Shown piece by piece: positions 1-4,775 of a stretch of 5,647 bases of DNA. Within the stretch, counting starts at the first letter, position 1. Each line of letters starts with the position of its first letter. The notes below the pieces were generated by a model. The model was not told where the DNA came from. It ran no database searches and saw only the letters and a list, made by a program, of their open reading frames with translations. Location of the stretch: assembly GCA_028282045.1 (NCBI GenBank), contig JANQIS010000217.1, positions 1 to 5,647 of the forward strand, given 5' to 3'. A program made the translations under genes and the position numbers. Source of the DNA: Gammaproteobacteria bacterium. GTDB taxonomy: Bacteria; Pseudomonadota; Gammaproteobacteria; Francisellales; CACEW01.

Positions 1-92
1 GCGTGAAAATCTCGTATTATAGGCTGATGCTTGAAAAAGTATGCATTGATTGAGTGCAATTTGAAAGGGAATAACCCTTTTCGGATAGCCTC
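1..92 (-). mobile_element. End of an insertion sequence (IS5-like), transposase off the left edge
   Basis: The sequence left of 93 has no relation to the sugar-porter gene that starts abruptly at 93, and all three plus frames are broken by stops. Read outward-in on the minus strand, the element begins at 92 with GAGGCTATCCGAAAAGGG. This resembles the terminal repeats of IS5-family subgroups such as IS427, IS1031 and ISL2, many of which start with GAG or GGG and duplicate a 3-bp TNA target. The three bases after the junction, TTA (93-95), fit such a target. A subterminal hairpin (AAAGGG 64-69, CCCTTT 75-80) lies inside. A TATAAT box on the minus strand (21-16) suggests this is the left end and that the transposase reads leftward out of the window. 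The family is inferred from memory of terminal repeats; no transposase is visible. That foreign DNA interrupts the porter is much surer than the family. Confidence 0.55.
16..21 (-). promoter_or_regulatory. Possible transposase promoter -10 box inside the IS end
   Basis: The minus strand reads TATAAT at 21-16, an exact match to the sigma-70 -10 consensus, about 70 bases inside the element end. That is where a transposase promoter usually sits. There is no good -35 at 16-18 bp spacing (GCATAC or CATACT), so this would be a weak promoter, if it is one. It points left, away from the porter and xylA. Confidence 0.3.
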
Positions 93-703
93 TTAATACC
101 ATTATGTATTATGCTCCGGTGATCTATCACAATGCGGGCTATCAGACGGTGCATCAGCAATATTTGGCGGCAATGGCCGACGGTATTGTGTTTGTATTGG
201 CAACCATTATTGGTATTGCCGTAGTTGATAAGCTGGGGCGCCGCCCACTATTTTTTATTGGTTTTGTTGGCATGATTGTTTGTCTGGCGTTGTTAGGTGG
301 TGTGTATCAAGGCCACTTTCATAGCATCGCTAAGATACTGTCAGTTATTGTGGTATTGGGTTATATCGTGTTTTTCGGTATTAGTCTGGGGCCATTGTGC
401 TATTTGATGATGTCAGAGCTGTTTCCGCTCAATGTTAAGGGCATGGGGATGGCAATTGCGAGCTGTGCTAACTGGGGGTTTAACGTATTAGTATCAGCAA
501 CATTTCTGACTTTGGTGCATTTTTTAGGGATTGGCCATACGTTTTATTTATATGCTGCGCTTACTGTGCTGGGGCTGGTATTTGTGGCATGGTTTGTGCC
601 TGAGACTAAGGGCCGTTCTCTAGAAGAAATTGAAACTAACCTGTATCGTGGTGTGAAAGCGCGTCATTTGGGGCGGCCAGTGGCATCACATCACTATGAG
701 TAA
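93..703 (+). pseudogene. Sugar:H+ symporter (MFS sugar porter, XylE/GLUT-like), 5' end lost at an IS junction
   Basis: This is the C-terminal part of an MFS sugar porter, a 12-helix inner-membrane carrier, probably the xylose uptake step given the adjacent xylA. The frame reads N-T-I (95-103) before MYYAP (104), matching the family motif GIN-x-x-x-YYAP in helix 7. The Gly and most of the Ile codon are missing and TAG stands at 86-88. Counting from Met104, DKLGRRP is at 42-48, GPLCYLMMSELFP at 96-108 and PETKGRSLEEIE at 166-177. Helices 8-12 lie at about 22-41, 49-68, 78-102, 114-141 and 146-164. Full porters have about 460-490 residues, so some 290 are gone. Met104 has no Shine-Dalgarno, so a useful product is unlikely. 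Compared with E. coli XylE as I recall it, the sugar-contacting Trp392 is Tyr100 and Gln415 is Asn123, so the sugar could differ. The gene ends 9 bases before xylA and was surely in its operon. Confidence 0.85.
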
Positions 704-707
704 GGAG
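702..707 (+). promoter_or_regulatory. xylA ribosome binding site overlapping the porter stop codon
   Basis: AAGGAG lies 5 bases before the xylA ATG at 713 and shares its first two bases with the TAA stop of the porter (701-703). This fixes the xylA start. It also implies that xylA was originally translated from the porter mRNA, possibly by termination-reinitiation coupling. Confidence 0.85.
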
Positions 708-712
708 TCACT

Positions 713-2032
713 ATGACTGAATTTTTCCCCGATGTGGTCAGTGTTGAATATCAAGGTAGCGATGCCAGTGATCCATTGGCGTATCGTTTTTATGATGCTG
801 AGCGTAAAGTGATGGGTAAAACGATGGCTGAGCATTTGCGTATTGGGGTGTGCTACTGGCACAATTTTTGCTGGGGTGGTGAAGACGCGTTTGGTGGTGC
901 AACCCGTTGTATGCCTTGGGTGGGCAAAGATGCTCAGCAGACAGCGCGCAATAAAGCTGATGCAATTTTTGAGTTTATCAGCAAGCTTGGTGTGCCTTAT
1001 TTTACCTTCCACGATACGGATGTGGCAGCCCCTGGTGATTCACTCAAGGGTTTTGTGAAAAACTTTCATGTCATGGTGGATTACTTTGAACAGAAGATGG
1101 CGCAAACTGGCATCAAGCTGTTGTGGGGCACCGCTAATGCTTTTTCGCATCCACGCTTTATGGCAGGTGCATCGACTAATCCAAATCCACAAGTGTTTGC
1201 CTATGCTGCGACTCAAGTACGTCATGCATTGGAAGCAACCCACCGCTTAAATGGTGAGAACTATGTGTTATGGGGCGGACGCGAGGGCTATGATACCTTG
1301 CTTAATACGGACCTTAAGCGTGAGGGAGATCAACTGGCGCGCTTCCTTGCCATGGTGGCTGAGCATAAGCACAAGATCGGTTTTAAGGGTACATTGTTGA
1401 TTGAACCTAAGCCTTGTGAGCCGACTAAGCACCAGTATGATTATGACACTGCAACTGTTAGCGGTTTTTTGCATCGTTATGGGTTAGAAAAAGAGTTTAA
1501 AGTTAATATCGAGGCTAACCATGCTACTTTGGCAGGTCATAGCTTTGAGCATGAAGTTGCTAGCGCGATTGCCTTAGATTGCTTTGGTAGTATTGATGCC
1601 AACCGAGGTGATCCGCAAAATGGCTGGGATACCGACCAGTTTCCCAATAGTGTTGAAACTTGTGCTCAAGTGATGTATCACATTGTTAAGGCGGGTGGCT
1701 TTACAACCGGTGGCTTTAATTTTGACACCAAAGTGCGTCGTCAAAGTATCAATACCTCTGATTTGTTCTACGGCCATATTGGGGGCATTGATGTGCTGGC
1801 GAAAAGTCTGCTGGTGGCAGAAGCCATGCTCTCTGGCAAAGAGTTTGAAGCGGTGCTTAACACACGTTATCAAGGCTGGTCTGATGAATTAGGTCAGCAT
1901 ATCCTTAGTGCAAAACACTCTTTAGAAAGTTTAAGTGACTGGGCGCTAGAGCAAGATATTGATCCGCAACCCGTTTCCGGCCAGCAGGAGTTGTTGGAGA
2001 ATAAATTGAATCGCTATGTGTTTGCCCGATAA
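713..2032 (+). CDS. xylA: Xylose isomerase
   Basis: Cytoplasmic, metal-dependent enzyme that interconverts D-xylose and D-xylulose, the first step of the isomerase pathway. The 439 residues match the class II enzymes (E. coli XylA has 440) and align from end to end. The active site is complete: H100, D101 and D103 in FHDTD; W138 in LLWGTAN; E231 and K233 in IEPKP; E267 and H270 in NIEANHA; D295 in DANRGD; D306 and D308 in WDTDQFP; D338 in FNFDTKVRR. The metal ligands are therefore E231, E267, H270, D295, D306, D308 and D338. The ATG follows a strong Shine-Dalgarno. It lies 9 bases behind the disrupted porter, which leaves it without its original promoter. No internal promoter is obvious. The last 19 bases overlap the end of xylB on the other strand, with no terminator between them. 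By sequence the enzyme should be active; whether it is expressed is open. Confidence 0.98.
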   Translation: MTEFFPDVVSVEYQGSDASDPLAYRFYDAERKVMGKTMAEHLRIGVCYWHNFCWGGEDAFGGATRCMPWVGKDAQQTARNKADAIFEFISKLGVPYFTFHDTDVAAPGDSLKGFVKNFHVMVDYFEQKMAQTGIKLLWGTANAFSHPRFMAGASTNPNPQVFAYAATQVRHALEATHRLNGENYVLWGGREGYDTLLNTDLKREGDQLARFLAMVAEHKHKIGFKGTLLIEPKPCEPTKHQYDYDTATVSGFLHRYGLEKEFKVNIEANHATLAGHSFEHEVASAIALDCFGSIDANRGDPQNGWDTDQFPNSVETCAQVMYHIVKAGGFTTGGFNFDTKVRRQSINTSDLFYGHIGGIDVLAKSLLVAEAMLSGKEFEAVLNTRYQGWSDELGQHILSAKHSLESLSDWALEQDIDPQPVSGQQELLENKLNRYVFAR

Positions 2033-3456
2033 CTTTCACGATAACGCTGCAGGCGCTGCTTGAGTATAGACTGCAGTGTGTTGTCAGGCTGTATTGTTTC
2101 AGCTAAAGGTGGTGCAGTTGCTACTTTTTCAAGCGCATAACCATCACTGATTAACGCTAAGCGTGCGGCGCCAAAGGCTGGGCCGATAGTCGCATCTTGG
2201 TGGTACTGTAGCGGTTGATCAAGAATACTGGCAATCAATTTGCCCCAATACTGACTGCGTGCCCCACCGCCGATCACACAGACACTATTAACCTGCGTGC
2301 CGGCATCATAGATAACATCCTGGCAGTCAGCAAAGGCAAATGCCACACCTTCTAGCACTGCCTGTGTAAGATGAGCACGGGTGGTGTTCTGTCTCATACC
2401 ATCAAAGCGCGCAGTAGCATGAGGGTTGTTATGTGGTGTGCGCTCGCCGGATAAATAGGGCAAGAACACTGGGATATCAGCTTTATCAATTTGTTGTGCT
2501 TCATCGATCAGTGTGGTTAACGCAACTTGACCATGAATGCTATGCCACCAGGATAAAGCACTGGCAGCAGCAAGGATCACACCCATCTGGTGCCAGGTGT
2601 TAGGGATACAATGACAGAAGCTATGTAGGCCACGGCTGGCATTGGCACGGCATTGGTCACTTGCCACAAAATACACTCCGGACGTACCCAATGATAGCAT
2701 GGCCTGACCATTGTGAATCACACCCATAGACAATGCGCCGGCAGCATTATCGCTAGCCCCTGCTACACAAGGTACTGGTTGCATACCAAATCGTCTGGCC
2801 AGATCAGAGCGTAATATACCAGCAACCTCTGTGCCTTCCAGTACCGGTGGCATATGCTTGAGGGTCAGCCCACAAGCTTGTAATAATTTCTCTGACCAGC
2901 ACCGCTTAGCCACGTCTAACCATAAGGTACCGGCGGCATCGGACATGTCGGTGGCCAATTCATCGGTGAGTCGATAACGAATATAGTCTTTGGGCAGTAA
3001 TACCTTATCGATTCGCTGAAAAAGCTCTGGTTCATGGCGCTGTAGCCACAACAGTTTGGGGGCGGTAAACCCGGGCATAACACAGTTAGCACCAATGTTA
3101 AGAAACTCAGGATAGCGCTGCATCAGATCATCACATTCACGATAGCTGCGCCCATCATTCCACAAGATGGCAGGGCGCAACACCTTCCCTTGGCGGTCCA
3201 GGCACACTGCCCCATGCATCTGTCCGGTTAGGCCAATAGCGCTAACTTGGGCCAGTACCGGCGCATGTTCTTGTTGTAATATGGACAGACCTTGTAGCAC
3301 GGCGTCAAACCAATCTTCAGGGTTTTGTTCTGACCATAGCGGCTTGGGGTTAGAAAGTGCTAAAGGGATAGTGATTTGTGCAATGATATGTTGTTCGCAG
3401 TTGATCACTACAGTTTTGATACCTGAAGTGCCAATATCAATACCTAGATACATCAT
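2014..3456 (-). CDS. xylB: Xylulokinase
   Basis: Cytoplasmic FGGY-family sugar kinase that uses ATP to turn D-xylulose into D-xylulose 5-phosphate, which enters the pentose phosphate pathway. Its 480 residues are close to E. coli XylB (484) and collinear with it. Visible landmarks are the N-terminal phosphate loop DIGTSGIK (7-14), LTGQMHG (76-82), WNDGR (99-103), PKDYIRYRL (155-163), DMSDAAGTLWLDV (170-182), the catalytic Asp236 in GASDNAAGA, LGTSGVYF (256-263), LSGERTPHNNP (335-345) and the C-terminal ATP-site motif IGGGARSQYW (395-404). Translation starts at ATG 3456 or the adjacent ATG 3453; the second would give MYLGID, like E. coli MYIGID. Neither has a recognisable Shine-Dalgarno. Unusually, xylB runs tail-to-tail against xylA and overlaps its end by 19 bases, rather than following it. 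A likely promoter and an intrinsic terminator both lie upstream in its leader. Confidence 0.97.
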   Translation of the reverse strand: MMYLGIDIGTSGIKTVVINCEQHIIAQITIPLALSNPKPLWSEQNPEDWFDAVLQGLSILQQEHAPVLAQVSAIGLTGQMHGAVCLDRQGKVLRPAILWNDGRSYRECDDLMQRYPEFLNIGANCVMPGFTAPKLLWLQRHEPELFQRIDKVLLPKDYIRYRLTDELATDMSDAAGTLWLDVAKRCWSEKLLQACGLTLKHMPPVLEGTEVAGILRSDLARRFGMQPVPCVAGASDNAAGALSMGVIHNGQAMLSLGTSGVYFVASDQCRANASRGLHSFCHCIPNTWHQMGVILAAASALSWWHSIHGQVALTTLIDEAQQIDKADIPVFLPYLSGERTPHNNPHATARFDGMRQNTTRAHLTQAVLEGVAFAFADCQDVIYDAGTQVNSVCVIGGGARSQYWGKLIASILDQPLQYHQDATIGPAFGAARLALISDGYALEKVATAPPLAETIQPDNTLQSILKQRLQRYRESYRANT

Positions 3457-3496
3457 TTTTTATTACGGCAAAATAATCATGTGTTTATTGTGCCAG

Positions 3497-3522
3497 AAAA
3501 AAGCCGGACTGTGAGGTCCGGC
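3497..3522 (-). terminator. Intrinsic terminator upstream of xylB
   Basis: On the minus strand GCCGGAC (3522-3516), loop CTCACA, GTCCGGC (3509-3503) forms a perfect, GC-rich 7-bp stem. Six T residues (3502-3497) follow immediately. This is a textbook Rho-independent terminator for leftward transcription, and it lies only 40 bases before the xylB start codon. It either ends a short upstream transcript or attenuates xylB. On the plus strand the stem is followed only by AAAG, so it is not bidirectional there. Confidence 0.85.
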
Positions 3523-3594
3523 AAAGCATGAGAAGGGTTTTTGGTGCGCTGTTATCCAACAGTGCAAGCGTTAATGCGCAAAATGACATCAACT
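3497..3594 (-). ncRNA. Possible small RNA or attenuated xylB leader
   Basis: Between the predicted promoter (start site near 3594) and the intrinsic terminator there are about 98 bases without a convincing ORF. They hold a second hairpin at 3566-3545: TGC/GCA, an A-C mismatch, then CTGTT/AACAG closed by GGAT. A promoter, an internal stem-loop, an unpaired stretch with a run of A residues and a terminator with six U is the architecture of a trans-acting small RNA, or equally of a transcription attenuator ahead of xylB. I do not recognise a family, and I found no clear alternative antiterminator pairing. Confidence 0.3.
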
Positions 3595-3632
3595 TGTTGC
3601 ATTATATACCGCTTTCTGGATAAATTGCAACA
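3595..3632. repeat. Inverted repeat TGTTGCA / TGCAACA bracketing the xylB promoter
   Basis: A perfect 7-bp arm TGTTGCA (3595-3601) is mirrored by TGCAACA (3626-3632), with centres 31 bp apart, about three helical turns. One arm overlaps the predicted -35 box. The other abuts the -10 box and reaches the start site, where a shorter inverted repeat, CAAC-TT-GTTG (3590-3599), overlaps it. The placement is what one expects of repressor half-sites. The regulator is unknown and no XylR-type gene lies in this window. Confidence 0.4.
3601..3630 (-). promoter_or_regulatory. Predicted sigma-70 promoter for xylB or its leader RNA
   Basis: The minus strand has TATAAT at 3606-3601, a perfect -10 box, and TTGCAA at 3630-3625, four of six matches to the -35 box, spaced by 18 bp. 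The predicted start is near 3594, about 138 bases before the xylB ATG. Both boxes are touched by the inverted repeat TGTTGCA...TGCAACA, which could be an operator. This is the best promoter-like sequence upstream of xylB. Confidence 0.5.
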
Positions 3633-3665
3633 TATTTTGTATTGTTACCAACTACAATGTCCAGG

Positions 3666-3734
3666 TTAGGCAAATGCTGAGCTGGCGCTGAGTTTGGTCA
3701 ATGCAGTAAAAGTGGCTTTAATCCATTTTTTCAT
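3666..3734 (-). pseudogene. Signal-peptide-only ORF, remnant of a secreted protein or a leader peptide
   Basis: This is a 22-codon ORF. It has an excellent Shine-Dalgarno, AGGAG at 3746-3742, six bases before the ATG. The product starts MKKWIKATFTAL and ends SASSAFA, followed at once by TAA. This is a Sec signal peptide: positive N-region (KKWIK), moderately hydrophobic core, and an AFA cleavage motif at the very end. Nothing is left to be secreted. Shifting frame after the AFA codons opens a further 22 codons (3670-3605) beginning PNLDIVVGNNTKY and ending at TAA 3604-3602. A frameshifted, shortened gene for a periplasmic or outer-membrane protein is therefore the likely origin. A real leader peptide upstream of the terminator is the alternative. 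The parent family is not recognised. Confidence 0.5.
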
Positions 3735-3766
3735 AGTGAGCTCCTGTAGCACTTTTGATGCTGTCT

Positions 3767-3772
3767 ATCATA
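3767..3772 (-). promoter_or_regulatory. Possible -10 box for the signal-peptide ORF
   Basis: TATGAT on the minus strand matches five of six bases of the -10 consensus. It would start transcription about 26 bases before the ATG at 3734, a normal leader length. The -35 at 17 bp (TATCAT, 3795-3790) is poor, so the promoter would be weak or need an activator. Confidence 0.25.
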
Positions 3773-3800
3773 TGAAAGAATAATTTTTTATGATATTAGA

Positions 3801-3810
3801 GTTACGTAAC
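3801..3810. repeat. Perfect 10-bp palindrome GTTACGTAAC
   Basis: GTTACGTAAC is its own reverse complement. It sits in the intergenic region about 30 bases upstream of the possible -10 box of the signal-peptide ORF, and far (373 bases) from orn. It could be a binding site for a dimeric regulator of the minus-strand unit. A single 10-bp palindrome in AT-rich DNA could also be chance, and I know no regulator for it. Confidence 0.25.
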
Positions 3811-4169
3811 AGAGCATGGGTTTTATTACACAAAACGTATCTGTTAGGCAATTAGTTTTGAAAAATCAAAAGCTTAAGCAGGTATTTTCTGATACAAAAC
3901 TGTTTGTTGTTGTTGGCAAGGGGCAATGATGGATCCTGATGCCATATGTCAGTGCGGTATTGGCGTGCTCAGGGACTTCATGCTTCAATAACAGCATTTA
4001 AACTAAAGCGATTCTCAGTATGGTGTACCGAGCTTGCCTTGAACACAGGTTGTCATTTTTGTGCAGGTGCCAATTCAGTAAAATCAAAGCGTTAACCTGG
4101 TTTCATGCCTGTGCGCCAATGACAGGTTGTTTGGCTAACTTATTGAGATTAAAACGTAATATTTTGGGT
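3811..4169 (+). other. Intergenic stretch before orn without a convincing gene
   Basis: No ORF here is long or family-like. Two tiny plus-strand ORFs can be read. One is 37 codons (3816-3929, beginning MGFITQNVSV, no good Shine-Dalgarno). The other is 21 codons starting at 3926 or 3929 behind AAGGGG (3918-3923). They overlap through ATGA, as coupled genes do, but neither resembles a known protein and I do not call them genes. The stretch also has a 9-bp direct repeat ACAGGTTGT (4045-4053 and 4122-4130) and an inverted repeat at 4094-4128. The orn promoter probably lies at its end: TTGGCT (4131-4136), 18 bp, CGTAAT (4155-4160) is a weak candidate with four of six matches in each box. The region may be the decayed remains of genes once between xylB and orn. 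Confidence 0.4.
4094..4128. repeat. Imperfect inverted repeat upstream of orn
   Basis: AACCTG (4094-4099) pairs with CAGGTT (4123-4128), and after a 3-base bulge TCAT (4103-4106) pairs with ATGA (4119-4122), leaving a 12-base loop. No T-tract follows on either strand, so it is not a terminator. It lies just upstream of the weak orn promoter candidate and could be an operator or nothing. Confidence 0.25.
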
Positions 4170-4180
4170 GAGGTAACCTC
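4170..4180 (+). promoter_or_regulatory. orn ribosome binding site within a small palindrome
   Basis: GAGGT (4170-4174) lies 8 bases before the ATG at 4183 and is a good Shine-Dalgarno. It is followed directly by AACCTC, so GAGG and CCTC can pair across a TAA loop. The 4-bp stem is marginal but would cover the ribosome site. Confidence 0.6.
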
Positions 4181-4182
4181 CT

Positions 4183-4731
4183 ATGGTGTGTGAGACTAAC
4201 TTGATCTGGATGGACCTGGAGATGACCGGGCTAAACCCTGAAAAAGACCGTATTATTGAAATCGCTACTATCGTCACGGATGCACAGCTCAATATGGTTG
4301 CTGAGGGTCCGGTGCTGGCCATTCACCAACCGGATACGATACTGGCGCAGATGGATAGCTGGTGCACCAAGACGCATACCAAATCAGGGTTGGTGGCGCG
4401 AGTTAAAGGCAGTAAGGTGACCGAAGCTGATGCTCAGGCTCAGACTATTGACTTTTTAAAGCAGCATGTGAAAAAAGGTGTGGCACCACTGTGTGGTAAT
4501 AGTATTTGGCAGGACCGGCGTTTTTTGGGTCGTTATATGCCAGAGCTGGAGGCGTATTGTCATTATCGTATTGTGGATGTGAGCACCTTTAAAGAGCTGG
4601 CAAGGCGCTGGTCACCCAAAGTGTATAAGGGGTTTAAGAAAGTGTCTAAACATGTGGCCTTGGACGATATTCGCGAGTCGATTGAGGAGTTGCGCTATTA
4701 TCGGCAGCAGGTATGGAAAGAAGATAAGTAG
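4183..4731 (+). CDS. orn: Oligoribonuclease
   Basis: 3'-5' exoribonuclease that degrades the 2-5-nucleotide RNAs left by other RNases, and the linear dinucleotides left from cyclic-di-GMP, to mononucleotides. It is cytoplasmic, homodimeric and essential in E. coli. The 182 residues match the family (E. coli 181). It is a DEDDh enzyme with all catalytic residues in place: D11 and E13 in WMDLEMTGL (ExoI), D111 in GNSIWQDRRF (ExoII), and H157 with D162 in HVALDDIRES (ExoIII). The conserved YRIVDVSTFKELARRW follows at 128-143. Trp109 replaces the usual Gly in GNSIGQD. The ATG is set by GAGGT 8 bases upstream and gives the short N-terminus usual before NLIW. It stands alone: the rsgA gene often found beside orn in gammaproteobacteria is absent, and the LysR gene converges on it from 44 bases away with no clear terminator between. 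Confidence 0.97.
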   Translation: MVCETNLIWMDLEMTGLNPEKDRIIEIATIVTDAQLNMVAEGPVLAIHQPDTILAQMDSWCTKTHTKSGLVARVKGSKVTEADAQAQTIDFLKQHVKKGVAPLCGNSIWQDRRFLGRYMPELEAYCHYRIVDVSTFKELARRWSPKVYKGFKKVSKHVALDDIRESIEELRYYRQQVWKEDK

Positions 4732-4775
4732 CTTTGTTGTGTGTCTCAATAGCGGGTAAGCTGTGTCGACAGTCG

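Noticed and set aside
61..94. IS200/IS605-type end, because of the subterminal hairpin
   Set aside because: The hairpin is short (6 bp). The junction is better explained by a terminal inverted repeat starting GAG plus a 3-bp TNA target, which IS200/IS605 elements do not make. Not excluded outright.
1..103. Invertible promoter or phase-variation switch at the porter junction
   Set aside because: No matching inverted repeat of the end sequence is found elsewhere in the window, and the lost part is coding sequence, not a promoter.
104..703. A functional short transporter starting at Met104
   Set aside because: It would start in the middle of helix 7 without a Shine-Dalgarno, and porter codons N-T-I continue upstream of the Met. 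It is a truncated gene, not a half-size carrier.
686..1012. 108-residue minus-strand ORF antisense to the start of xylA
   Set aside because: It lies almost wholly inside xylA, shows no family motif, and xylA is unmistakable in the other strand. The same holds for the other ORFs nested in xylA at 738-965, 843-1058, 1040-1243, 1068-1250, 1268-1474, 1574-1873 and 1683-1892.
3167..3514. 115-residue plus-strand ORF antisense to the start of xylB
   Set aside because: A shadow frame of xylB that runs into the terminator region, rich in Cys and Pro as antisense frames often are, with no ribosome site.
3457..4182. tRNA, CRISPR array or known riboswitch in the large intergenic region
   Set aside because: No cloverleaf arms, no regularly spaced repeats and no recognisable riboswitch core were seen.
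4732..4775. Bidirectional terminator between orn and the LysR gene
   Set aside because: CTGT-GTCG-ACAG (4761-4772) gives only a 4-bp stem and there is no T-tract on either strand.
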